NCBI RefSeq assembly: GCF_014646155.1
Contig: NZ_BMMX01000025.1
Location: forward strand, 17,725-81,724
DNA length: 64,000 bases
Direction: 5' to 3'
Source: Mangrovihabitans endophyticus
Lineage (GTDB): Bacteria > Actinomycetota > Actinomycetes > Mycobacteriales > Micromonosporaceae
The notes under the pieces were generated by a model. That model saw only the letters and a list, made by a program, of their open reading frames with translations, did not search any database and had not been told where the DNA came from. Position 1 is the stretch's first letter, and the number at the start of each line of letters is the position of its first letter. Both the position numbers and the translations under genes were made by a program. Positions 1 to 6,905 of the stretch are shown here, piece by piece.

Positions 1-2
1 CC

Positions 3-254
3 CGGCTGCACGCCGTGTGCGACCGGCTGGCCGGTGCCGGACGGGCGCCGGCCACGCCCAACCCGCTGTCGCCGCGGGAACTGGACGTGCTGGCCATGGT
101 GGCGGTCGGGTGCAGCAACGCGGAGACCGCCCGCCGCCTGGGCATCCTGCCGGAGACGGCGAAGAGCTATCTGCGCAGCGCCACCCGCAAGCTGGGCACG
201 CACGGACGGATGGACACCGTGGTGACCGCACGACGGCACGGGTACCTGCCGTAG
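3..254 (+). CDS. LuxR-family transcriptional regulator, C-terminal fragment (start outside window)
   Basis: Open from the window edge to a TAG at 252-254, so only the C-terminus is seen. It holds a complete LuxR-type helix-turn-helix: LSPRELDVLAMVAVG, then the recognition-helix region ETAKSYLRSATRKLG, ending in ARRHGYLP. That layout is usual for response regulators and other LuxR proteins whose DNA-binding domain is C-terminal. The N-terminal sensor or receiver domain cannot be seen, so signal and targets are unknown. The gene ends about 70 bp before the next gene on the same strand. Confidence 0.85.
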   Translation, partial: RLHAVCDRLAGAGRAPATPNPLSPRELDVLAMVAVGCSNAETARRLGILPETAKSYLRSATRKLGTHGRMDTVVTARRHGYLP

Positions 255-312
255 GCCGTCGTTCGTCGTCCCGGCCGAGCCGAGTTCGCCGAGCGGCACG
301 CGATGATCGGGT

Positions 313-318
313 TATGGT
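313..318 (+). promoter_or_regulatory. Candidate -10 hexamer TATGGT for a leaderless alcohol dehydrogenase mRNA
   Basis: TATGGT fits TANNNT and ends 7 nt before the ATG at 326, with no Shine-Dalgarno sequence between. This spacing would place the transcription start on the start codon. It favours 326 over the in-frame ATGs at 314 and 332. Confidence 0.4.
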
Positions 319-325
319 CGGCACC

Positions 326-1372
326 ATGTCGATGCGCCGCGTGATGGTGACCGCCGAGGGTGTTCGCGTGACGCGGGCGGAGGTGCCCCGGCCTGCGCCG
401 GGTGAGGCGCTGGTGCGCACGGTGGTGGCCGGGGTCTGCGGTTCGGATGTGCACGCGTGGCATGGCCGGCATCCGTTCGTCAGCCTGCCGTACGCGCCGG
501 GGCACGAGGTCTGCGGCGTGGTGGTCGACGGGGATCTGCCCGCCGGACGCCGGGTGACGGTGGAGCCGGACCTGCCGTGCTGGACGTGCAAGCAGTGCCT
601 GGCCGCTCGGCAGAACCTGTGCGAGCGGTTGCGGTTCTTCGGCTGCGCCCACGATCAGGGCGGGATGGCGGACTTCTTCACCATCGACGTGCGCCGCCTG
701 CACACGGTGCCGGACGATCTCGACTGGCGCACCGCCGCCCTGATCGAGCCGTTGTCCACCCCGATGCACGCGATCCGGCTCGCCGAGGGCGTCCGCGGGC
801 GCACCGTGGCGATCCTCGGCGCCGGCACCATCGGACTGCTGTTGCTGCGTGCGGCGCGGGCGCAGGGCGCGAAGCGGATCGTGGTGACCGCCCGCTCGAC
901 GGCCAACCGGGAACGGGCGATGCGGTTCGGCGCGGACGCGGCGGTGCCGACCGACGCCGATCAGGTGCGGGACGCGCTGGGTGAGAGCGCGGACGTGGTC
1001 TTCGACTGCGTGGCCGCTCCGGAGACGGTGCCGGCGGCGATCGCGATGGCGAACAAGGGCGGCACCGTGGTGGTGGTCGGCGTGCCTGCCGGCGAGGTCC
1101 GCGTTCCGCTGCCGATGCTGCAGGACAGCCAGATCCGCGTGCAGGGCAGCGCCACGTACCTGCCGGAGGATTATGCGGACGCGATGGCGATGCTCGGCGC
1201 CGGAACGGTGTCCGCGGCCGATTTCGTCACCGCGGTGCATCCGCTGTCCGACGCCGCGTCCGCGTTCGCCGACGCGGAGCGCGGCGCTCAGATCAAGGTG
1301 CTGATCGCGCCGGATCCCGCGGAACTCTCACCGCTGCCGGAACCGGCCCGCGGTGCGAGGATGGCCGCATGA
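326..1372 (+). CDS. Zinc-dependent medium-chain alcohol dehydrogenase
   Basis: A protein of about 348 aa of the MDR (threonine/sorbitol dehydrogenase-like) family, oxidising an alcohol with NAD(P). The catalytic zinc region VCGSDVHAWHG and GHEVCG lies in the first 70 residues, followed by structural-zinc cysteines (CWTCKQCLAARQNLC). The Rossmann motif GAGTIGLLLL is near residue 170. The start is uncertain: ATGs at 314, 326 and 332 are in frame and none has a good ribosome site; 326 is preferred because of the TATGGT box. Its last four bases (ATGA) overlap the GMC oxidoreductase start, so the two are probably co-translated and may act on related substrates. The substrate is unknown. Confidence 0.85.
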   Translation: MSMRRVMVTAEGVRVTRAEVPRPAPGEALVRTVVAGVCGSDVHAWHGRHPFVSLPYAPGHEVCGVVVDGDLPAGRRVTVEPDLPCWTCKQCLAARQNLCERLRFFGCAHDQGGMADFFTIDVRRLHTVPDDLDWRTAALIEPLSTPMHAIRLAEGVRGRTVAILGAGTIGLLLLRAARAQGAKRIVVTARSTANRERAMRFGADAAVPTDADQVRDALGESADVVFDCVAAPETVPAAIAMANKGGTVVVVGVPAGEVRVPLPMLQDSQIRVQGSATYLPEDYADAMAMLGAGTVSAADFVTAVHPLSDAASAFADAERGAQIKVLIAPDPAELSPLPEPARGARMAA

Positions 1373-3036
1373 TGCGGTACGACGTCGTGGTCGTGGGCAG
1401 CGGTTTCGGCGGCAGTGTGAGCGCACTCCGGCTGGCCGAGAAGGGCTACCGGGTCGCCGTGCTGGAGGCCGGCCGCCGGTTCACCCCGCAGACGCTGCCG
1501 AGGACGTCGTGGGATCTGCGCAACTTCCTCTGGGCGCCACGCCTGGGACTGCGCGGCATCCAGCGGATCACGTGGCTGTCGCAGGTGGTGGTGCTGTCCG
1601 CGGCCGGGGTCGGCGGCGGCTCGCTGGTCTACGCGAACACGCTGTACCGGCCGCCGCCGGCCTTCTTCGCCGATCCGCACTGGGCGGGCATCGCCGACTG
1701 GGCGGACGAGCTGGCGCCGCACTACGACCAGGCCGCCCGGATGCTGGGCGCGACGACGCAGCCCACGATGACCCCGGCCGACGAGGTGATCGCGTCGGTG
1801 GCGGCGGACATGGGTGCCGGGGACACGTTCCGGCGTACGCCGGTGGGGGTCTTCTTCGGCACGCCGGGGGTGACCGTGCCGGACCCGTACTTCGGCGGCG
1901 CCGGGCCGGACCGCACCGGTTGCCTGCAGTGTGGCGACTGCATGATCGGCTGCCGGCACGGCGCGAAGAACCGCCTGGACCTGAACTATCTGCACCTGGC
2001 CGAGCGGGCCGGCGCGGTGATCCGGCCGGACACCGAGGTCACCTCGCTGCGTCCGGGCGGCGACGGCTGGCTGATCGGCGACGACGTGACCGCCCGGCAG
2101 GTGGTGCTCTCCGCAGGCGCGCTGGGCACCCAGCGGCTGCTGCACGCGATGCGCGACACCGGCGTGCTGCCCCTGCTGTCGCCGCGGCTGGGCGAGCTGA
2201 CGCGGACGAATTCGGAGGCGCTGCTCGGCGCGCAGACCCGCACGGTTCCGGACCCGCCGTATTCCACCGGCGTGGCCATCACCTCGTCGTTCCACCCGCA
2301 GGACGGCACGCACATCGAGCCGGTCCGGTACGGGCCGGGCAGCAACGCCATGGGCCTGTTGTCCACGCTGCTGGTGGACGGCGGCGGGCGCCTGCCGCGC
2401 CCGCTGCGCTTTCTCGGCGAGGCGCTGCGCCACCCGGTCCTGTTCGTGCGGTCGCTGTCGGTGCGCCGATGGAGCGAACGCACCATCATCGCCCTGGTCA
2501 TGCAGTCGGTGGACAACTCGCTGACGGTGCACCGCACGCGGCGCGGCCGGCTGGTGGGCGGTCTCGGCCACGGGCCTGCGAACCCGACGTGGATCCCGGC
2601 CGGCCACGAGGCGGTCCGGCGCATCGCGGACAAGATCGGCGGCGACCCGGGCGGGACGGTGGGCGACGTGTTCGACATCCCGATGACGGCGCACATCCTG
2701 GGCGGCGCCATCATCGGCGACTCGCCGGACACCGGCGTGGTGGACGCGTATCACCGGGTGTACGGATATCCGGGACTGCATATTGCGGATGGTTCGGTGA
2801 TTCCGGCAAATCTCGGGGTGAATCCCTCCCTGACCATCACCGCGCTTGCCGAACGAGCGATGTCGATGTGGCCCGGCAACGGCGATCCTGACCCGCGGCC
2901 GCCGGTCGGTGCGCCGTACGTGCGCGTGGCCGCGGTGTCGCCGCGCTCGCCCGCGGTCCCCGCGCACGCTCCGGCCGCGCTGCGCATCGGCACACCGCCC
3001 ACCGGGACACCGCGCACCGTCCCGCCGCCGGGTTGA
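1369..3036 (+). CDS. GMC oxidoreductase, cholesterol-oxidase-like, with a CxxCxxCxxxC cluster
   Basis: A 555-aa FAD-dependent oxidoreductase. The N-terminus has the dinucleotide motif VVVGSGFGGS, then AGVGGGSLVYANTLY as in the cholesterol oxidase/ChoD branch. The C-terminus has the GMC_oxred_C signature HIADGSVIPANLGVNPSLT. Around residues 185-195 is CLQCGDCMIGC, a four-cysteine ferredoxin-like spacing. No signal peptide is seen, so it is probably cytoplasmic. It overlaps the preceding dehydrogenase by 4 bp. Actual oxidation of cholesterol is not implied: this branch includes many enzymes of unknown substrate. The Pro/Ala-rich last ~45 residues look disordered. Confidence 0.85.
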   Translation: MMRYDVVVVGSGFGGSVSALRLAEKGYRVAVLEAGRRFTPQTLPRTSWDLRNFLWAPRLGLRGIQRITWLSQVVVLSAAGVGGGSLVYANTLYRPPPAFFADPHWAGIADWADELAPHYDQAARMLGATTQPTMTPADEVIASVAADMGAGDTFRRTPVGVFFGTPGVTVPDPYFGGAGPDRTGCLQCGDCMIGCRHGAKNRLDLNYLHLAERAGAVIRPDTEVTSLRPGGDGWLIGDDVTARQVVLSAGALGTQRLLHAMRDTGVLPLLSPRLGELTRTNSEALLGAQTRTVPDPPYSTGVAITSSFHPQDGTHIEPVRYGPGSNAMGLLSTLLVDGGGRLPRPLRFLGEALRHPVLFVRSLSVRRWSERTIIALVMQSVDNSLTVHRTRRGRLVGGLGHGPANPTWIPAGHEAVRRIADKIGGDPGGTVGDVFDIPMTAHILGGAIIGDSPDTGVVDAYHRVYGYPGLHIADGSVIPANLGVNPSLTITALAERAMSMWPGNGDPDPRPPVGAPYVRVAAVSPRSPAVPAHAPAALRIGTPPTGTPRTVPPPG

Positions 3037-3076
3037 TCGGCGACGGGACGGGCCGTGTGTGTCCACTGTGGTGAGA

Positions 3077-4234
3077 TCAGGCCCTTGTGCAGGCGCTGCC
3101 GTTCAGGGTGAACGCGGACGGCGCGGCGAAGCTGCCGCTGTAGGTGCCCTGGAACCCGAAGGACGTGCTGCCACCCGCCGGGACGCCGCCGTTCCAGGCC
3201 AGGTTGCGGGCGGTGAGGGCGCCGCTGGACCCGCTCAGCGTGGCGTTCCAGGAGTTGGTGACCGCCTGCTCGGAGGGCAGCGTGAAACCGAGCGTCCAGC
3301 CGTTGAGCGCGCTGCTGCCGGTGTTGGTCACCGTCACGTTGGCCACGAAACCATTGCTCCAGGTGTCCGTGCTGTATCCGACCGAGCAGGATGCGCCGCC
3401 CGCGGGCGGGGTCGTCGGGGTGCTCGTCGGCGGCGTGGTGGGCGGGGTCGTGGGCGGGGTGGTGCCGCCGCCTCCGCCGCCGTTGACGCTGGCCGAGAAG
3501 GAGTTCACCGCCAGGCCCGCGCCGCCGATCCAGGGCTCGAAGCCGGCCTGGATGCTGGTCAGATACCAGGAACTGGTGATCGCCCCGCGGCTGCGCACGT
3601 CGGAGATGAAGTCCAGCACGCTGAAGTCCCAACTGGCCAGCGGGGACGGCGCCACGTAGGAGATCACGTTGTTGGAGCCGTTGCTGCCCTGCCAGACCTG
3701 CCAGTTCCGGCCGCCGATGGTGGTGTTGCCCACCGGGGAACCGATCGGTTGGATGGAGCCCTGGCGGTTGAACCAGATCATAATCTCCATCTGGTTGACG
3801 CCGTCGGTCTTCGGCGTCGGGTCGAGCCAGATGTCGTACGCCGCGTCGTAGGTCGCCCCGGATACGAAGGTGTAGTTGATGCTCGACCGCGCGCTGCTGA
3901 TGTCGCTCACGCGCATCGGCAGCACCGTGCCGGGCGAGCAGTTGGTGTAGTGGCAGCCGTAATAGACCGCCGGATAGGACACCGGGGCGCCACTGGTGTT
4001 GCCGGTGCCCTGCTGACTGGTGATGCCGAACCCGGTGCTGGTGACGTTGATGCACTGCTGGGCGGAAGTCCCCCAGCGGTTGTTCATCACCACGTACCGG
4101 CCGCCTATGGTGGTGCTGCCGAACTGCTCGCAGATCTGCGTGTCGGCCTGCGCCGGGCCGGCGACCACGAAGGCGGTGATCGAGCCGGCGGCGAGCAGGG
4201 CCGTGGCCGCGATCGCGCGGATGGCACGTCTCAT
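3077..4234 (-). CDS. Secreted GH12 endoglucanase with C-terminal CBM2 cellulose-binding domain
   Basis: A 385-aa secreted beta-1,4-glucanase. A signal peptide (MRRAIRAIAATALL..., likely cut after AQA near residue 30) leads into a GH12 catalytic domain to about residue 250. Candidate nucleophile Glu150 lies in NQMEIMIW and candidate acid/base Glu233 in GFEPWIGG, as in Streptomyces CelB-type enzymes. A Gly then Thr/Pro linker (about 251-280) joins a family-2 carbohydrate-binding module with its characteristic SNGFVANVTVTNTG and N- and C-terminal cysteines. The start ATG at 4234 follows AAGGAG. A perfect CebR-type operator lies 43 bp upstream, so induction by cello-oligosaccharides is expected. 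Confidence 0.93.
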   Translation of the reverse strand: MRRAIRAIAATALLAAGSITAFVVAGPAQADTQICEQFGSTTIGGRYVVMNNRWGTSAQQCINVTSTGFGITSQQGTGNTSGAPVSYPAVYYGCHYTNCSPGTVLPMRVSDISSARSSINYTFVSGATYDAAYDIWLDPTPKTDGVNQMEIMIWFNRQGSIQPIGSPVGNTTIGGRNWQVWQGSNGSNNVISYVAPSPLASWDFSVLDFISDVRSRGAITSSWYLTSIQAGFEPWIGGAGLAVNSFSASVNGGGGGGTTPPTTPPTTPPTSTPTTPPAGGASCSVGYSTDTWSNGFVANVTVTNTGSSALNGWTLGFTLPSEQAVTNSWNATLSGSSGALTARNLAWNGGVPAGGSTSFGFQGTYSGSFAAPSAFTLNGSACTRA

Positions 4235-4276
4235 GGTCACTCCTTGCAGGGGATACCCCGGGGGCGGGGCGCGCTG

Positions 4277-4290
4277 TGGGAGCGCTCCCA
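4277..4290 (-). promoter_or_regulatory. CebR/CelR-type operator TGGGAGCGCTCCCA
   Basis: A perfect 14-bp palindrome between the cellulase start and its presumed promoter. TGGGAGCGCTCCCA is the established binding site of the LacI-family cellulose-utilisation repressors CebR (Streptomyces) and CelR (Thermobifida), released by cellobiose or cellotriose. A CebR-like LacI gene lies at 35158-36177. Confidence 0.88.
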
Positions 4291-4399
4291 CGCAACCTAC
4301 AACAGATCGAAACCGGTGAGAAGTGTTTCCACCAGATTTCGCGGTGTGCTCCCGCGCCCCGGTGCGGCACATGCCACCAAGGACATTGCGCCATAGCAA

Positions 4400-4412
4400 G
4401 CGCAATTTGCGC
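4400..4412. promoter_or_regulatory. Palindrome GCGCAATTTGCGC upstream of lsr2
   Basis: A perfect palindrome with 6-bp arms and a one-base centre. A further TTGCGC lies at 4386-4391. It sits 65-78 bp before the lsr2 start and could be an operator, but no regulator is known. Confidence 0.35.
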
Positions 4413-4434
4413 CCAGAACGGACGCACGACAGAA

Positions 4435-4462
4435 TGCTGGCGCATAACTCCATTCGCCAGCA
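4435..4462 (+). promoter_or_regulatory. Hairpin in the lsr2 leader
   Basis: TGCTGGCG and CGCCAGCA form a perfect 8-bp stem with a 12-nt loop. It ends about 15 nt before the lsr2 ATG, just before the purine stretch CGGAGC that probably serves as ribosome site. If transcribed it could influence translation or mRNA stability. Confidence 0.4.
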
Positions 4463-4477
4463 CGGAGCATTGACACC

Positions 4478-4819
4478 ATGGCCAAACAGGTAATTACCCT
4501 CCTCACCGACGACATCGACGGCGGCGAAGCCGATCGCACGGTCGAGTTCGGACTCGACGGTGTGAACTACACCATCGACCTTTCCGAAGAGAACGCCGGC
4601 CAGCTTCGCAAGACGCTCGACCCGTACCTGAGCGTGGCCACCCGGGTCGGCCGCAACGGCGTCGGCAGCCGGCGCGGCGCCGCCCCCGCCCCCGCGCCGC
4701 GCGCCAATCGCGACCAGAACCAAGCGATTCGCGAGTGGGCCACCCAGAACGGATACACCGTCTCCGAGCGGGGCCGCATCCCCGGGTCCATCGTGGAGGC
4801 GTACCACAACAACCGGTGA
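4478..4819 (+). CDS. lsr2: Lsr2 nucleoid-associated protein
   Basis: A 113-aa histone-like protein that binds and silences AT-rich, often acquired, DNA. The N-terminal dimerisation domain (MAKQVITLLTDDIDGG, then VEFGLDGVNYTIDLS) is followed by a disordered Arg/Ala/Pro linker near residues 64-85. The C-terminal DNA-binding domain has REWATQNGYTVSERGRIP, including the RGR AT-hook-like motif. Length is typical of the family. It is a single-gene unit: a palindrome and a leader hairpin precede it and a terminator follows directly. Confidence 0.96.
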   Translation: MAKQVITLLTDDIDGGEADRTVEFGLDGVNYTIDLSEENAGQLRKTLDPYLSVATRVGRNGVGSRRGAAPAPAPRANRDQNQAIREWATQNGYTVSERGRIPGSIVEAYHNNR

Positions 4820-4844
4820 CATCGCGTTCCGGACCGGGGAGAAT

Positions 4845-4878
4845 ACGGCGTCGCCGCGCTCCGGCGGCGCCGTTTCTT
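4845..4878 (+). terminator. Rho-independent terminator after lsr2
   Basis: A 12-bp stem with one T-G wobble (ACGGCGTCGCCG / CGGCGGCGCCGT), a 5-nt loop and a TTTCTT tail, 25 bp after the lsr2 stop. It separates lsr2 from the SDR gene at 4896. Confidence 0.75.
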
Positions 4879-4895
4879 CCACATTCGGAGAAGTC

Positions 4896-5660
4896 ATGAG
4901 CGTTGTCATCGTCACCGGCGCCTCGCGGGGCATCGGACGGGCCATCGCCGTACGACTCGGCGAGGCAGGAATGCACGTCGTGCTCGCCGCGCGACGCGCC
5001 GAGGAATTGACCGCAGTCGCCGCCCGGATACCGGCGAGCACCGTGGCACCCACCGACGTGCGCGACCCGGCAGCGGTGACCTCCCTGGTGGAACGGGCGG
5101 CCTCGGTCTCCGGGCGCATCGACGCGCTGGTCAACAACGCCGGGGTCGGCGGCTCCTCCTCGGTGCTGGCCGATCCGCGCACGGTGGACGACATGATCGA
5201 CGTGAACCTGCGAGCGCCGATCGCTTTGATGCGCGCGGTGGTGCCGGTGATGCGCGCGCAAGGCGGCGGCGCGATCGTCAACATCGGCTCGGTGGCCGGC
5301 GAGGTGGGCATCGGCGGCGCCTACTCGGCCACCAAGTTCGCGCTGCGCGGAATGACCGATTCGGTGCGCCGCGAACTGGCCGGCACCGGCATCGGGGTGA
5401 CCCTGGTGGAACCCGGCTTCATCGCCACCGACACCAACGGCCGCCGGGGTCTGCCCGGTCCGGAGATCGTCGCGGCGGCAGTACAGCGGGCGATCCGCCG
5501 CCCGCGCCGGCGCATCGTGGTGCCGGCCAGATACCGGGTGCTCATTCCGCTGGCCGCGACCCTGCCGGCGGCGGTCGACCGGATGTACGCGGGACAGGCC
5601 GCCCGCGGCGACGGCCGGGTGGGGCTGCGCCCCGACCCGCCGCCCGACGAGCCCACCTGA
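4896..5660 (+). CDS. SDR-family NAD(P)-dependent oxidoreductase
   Basis: A 254-aa classical short-chain dehydrogenase. The nucleotide-binding motif TGASRGIGRA is at residues 7-16, NNAG at 80-83, catalytic Ser132 in NIGSVAG, and YSATK gives Tyr143 and Lys147. The start follows GGAGAAGTC and lies after the lsr2 terminator, so it has its own transcript. The C-terminal ~25 residues are Gly/Asp/Pro-rich and probably disordered. The substrate cannot be inferred; no pathway neighbour helps. Confidence 0.88.
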   Translation: MSVVIVTGASRGIGRAIAVRLGEAGMHVVLAARRAEELTAVAARIPASTVAPTDVRDPAAVTSLVERAASVSGRIDALVNNAGVGGSSSVLADPRTVDDMIDVNLRAPIALMRAVVPVMRAQGGGAIVNIGSVAGEVGIGGAYSATKFALRGMTDSVRRELAGTGIGVTLVEPGFIATDTNGRRGLPGPEIVAAAVQRAIRRPRRRIVVPARYRVLIPLAATLPAAVDRMYAGQAARGDGRVGLRPDPPPDEPT

Positions 5661-5686
5661 CCGGGCCATTGCGCGGTTCACCCCGC

Positions 5687-5892
5687 CTACATCAAGGTGA
5701 CCTCGACGGTGAAGCCGCGGGCAATCGCCCCTTCCAGGTGCGTGGCATGCGCGCCGAGATACTGGATCTCGCCGCTGCTGTGCTCGGTAATCACCCGACC
5801 ACCACATAGTCATCGGTGCCGGTGGTGTCGTCGCCGCAGATGCAGCACCGCATCCGCTGCGCCACCGGTCCGGTCCACTCGGCGGCGCTCAT
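5687..5892 (-). pseudogene. Frameshifted paralogue of the neighbouring small CCxxC protein
   Basis: From ATG 5892 the frame reads MSAAEWTGPVAQRMRCCICG and hits TGA after DDYVVVG. Moving to the next frame at that point restores a match to the neighbour (VITEHSSGEIQYLGAHAT, then GFTVEVTLM) up to the TAG at 5687-5689. Total length is 206 bp, that is 3n+2, so an extra two bases near 5796 explains the break. The other possibilities are a sequencing error or programmed frameshifting. Its ATG overlaps the stop of the upstream intact copy (ATGA), so the pair arose by tandem duplication. Confidence 0.75.
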
Positions 5893-6095
5893 TCGGTGGC
5901 ATCCAGGTGGAACCCGGGCGCTAGGGCCCTGTTGAAATGGTCCGCATGCGCTCCCAGGTACTGGATGGCGTCGCTCGGTGCGGCCGACAGAGCCAACACG
6001 ATGTAATTGTCGGCTCCCTCGGTGTCGTCGCCGCAGATGCAGCACCGCATCCGAGTGGTCACCGGGCCGGTCCACTCCCGCTGGTCTGCGCCCAT
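5889..6095 (-). CDS. Small cysteine-motif protein of unknown function (intact copy)
   Basis: A 68-aa protein; an alternative GTG start at 6098 adds one residue. It has MRCCICGDD with a CCxxCG motif near residue 18, then DNYIVLAL and IQYLGAHADH, ending in GFHLDATE. Two adjacent cysteines plus a third could bind a metal, but no second CxxC is present, so a full zinc site would need another ligand such as His or a dimer. No function is recognised. The downstream paralogue shares the EWTGPV, CCICGDD and IQYLGAHA blocks, which shows the reading frame is real. Confidence 0.7.
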   Translation of the reverse strand: MGADQREWTGPVTTRMRCCICGDDTEGADNYIVLALSAAPSDAIQYLGAHADHFNRALAPGFHLDATE

Positions 6096-6240
6096 CACTC
6101 CCAGCCTCCACTCACACTCTGATCGCCCAGCGCGACGAGCTCCGCGCCTGTCACCTGGCGCGGGTAGGCCACCGTTCCCTGGACGACTGAACAGCTATCG
6201 GCGGCAGAGGTGCTTGCGGCCGACGTCCGTCAGGAACGGG

Positions 6241-6546
6241 CTACGAGGCGAGGGGGAACTCAGCTCGCAGGCTCGTACCGGTGATCTTGAGGTCGAGCTC
6301 GCCCTCCAGGGCGCTTGCCAGACGGTGCAGCAGGGGAAGCGTCGGCGTGACCGCGCCACCCTCCAGCCTTGAGATCACGGTCTGCGTCGTTCCTGCCCGC
6401 GTGGCCAGCTCGGCCTGGCTGATGCCCAGGACCGTCCGCCGGTCATAGACAGCCTGGCCGAGGGCGATGCGGGTACCCGCCTCGACGTACTCGGGACTTT
6501 CCCGATGCTCGTCCGGAACAGTCCACTTGGTGTGGTACCCCTTCAT
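6241..6546 (-). CDS. HigA/XRE-family antitoxin-like DNA-binding protein
   Basis: A 101-aa protein with a Cro/C1-type helix-turn-helix at about residues 37-90 (ISQAELATRAGTTQTVISRLEGG). This is the architecture of HigA-type antitoxins, which neutralise a RelE-fold ribosome-dependent RNase and repress their own operon. The toxin lies upstream in the same operon and overlaps by ATGA, the toxin-first order of higBA. The antitoxin looks intact while its toxin is broken, so it may now act only as a repressor. Confidence 0.85.
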   Translation of the reverse strand: MKGYHTKWTVPDEHRESPEYVEAGTRIALGQAVYDRRTVLGISQAELATRAGTTQTVISRLEGGAVTPTLPLLHRLASALEGELDLKITGTSLRAEFPLAS

Positions 6547-6788
6547 CGCCTGCCCCCTTCACGGTCGTAGAGATGGGTCGCTGGCCCATGCTCGCCTTCG
6601 CACGCCTTCTGGGCAGCGACGGCGCGCTCGACCTCGCTTGTAGGGCTCACCGAGCGTGGTCGGCGACGCAGCCAGCCTGTCCGCGTGGTATTCAACTGTT
6701 CGGTATGCGGGAGCGGCAACGTGTCCAACCAGCGGCGGACCTCGGGTTCCAGTTCGACGTCAAACCGCTCCCCCATATACGCGAGCAT
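6543..6788 (-). pseudogene. HigB/RelE-type toxin remnant (single-base deletion plus internal deletion)
   Basis: The open frame gives 81 aa, but only its ends resemble RelE/HigB-like toxins: MGERFDVELEPEVRRWLDTL at the start and EVERAVAAQKACEGEHGPA at the end. The middle is nonsense in this frame. In the next frame, nt 6696 down to 6634 reads VEYHADRLAASPTTLGEPYK, which is the expected following block, so one base (probably a G in CAGGTT) was lost near 6696. About 40 residues after GEPY, including the catalytic strands, are missing. The frame was restored by the second deletion. ATG 6788 or 6776 would be the start. Confidence 0.75.
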
Positions 6789-6791
6789 ATA
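6776..6791. promoter_or_regulatory. Imperfect palindrome over the toxin start, candidate antitoxin operator
   Basis: TATACGC-GA-GCATATA: 7-bp arms with one mismatch and a 2-bp centre, spanning the first codons of the toxin gene. It is AT-rich against the local background. HigA-type antitoxins commonly bind such sites over their own promoter. Confidence 0.4.
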
Positions 6792-6905
6792 AATTGGGCA
6801 GCGCCGAAATCCAGAGGGCCGACTTGGCAGTCAGGTGACTGCTCGTATGGTCGAGTTGAGTCGCACCGCCGGTTCGAGCCGCCGGGTCGCGGGTACTCCC
6901 CGCTC

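Noticed and set aside
6865..6900. GCCGGTTCGAGCC resembling a tRNA T-arm, possible tRNA gene or attachment remnant
   Set aside because: The five-base T-stem does not pair properly and no acceptor, D or anticodon arm can be built around it.
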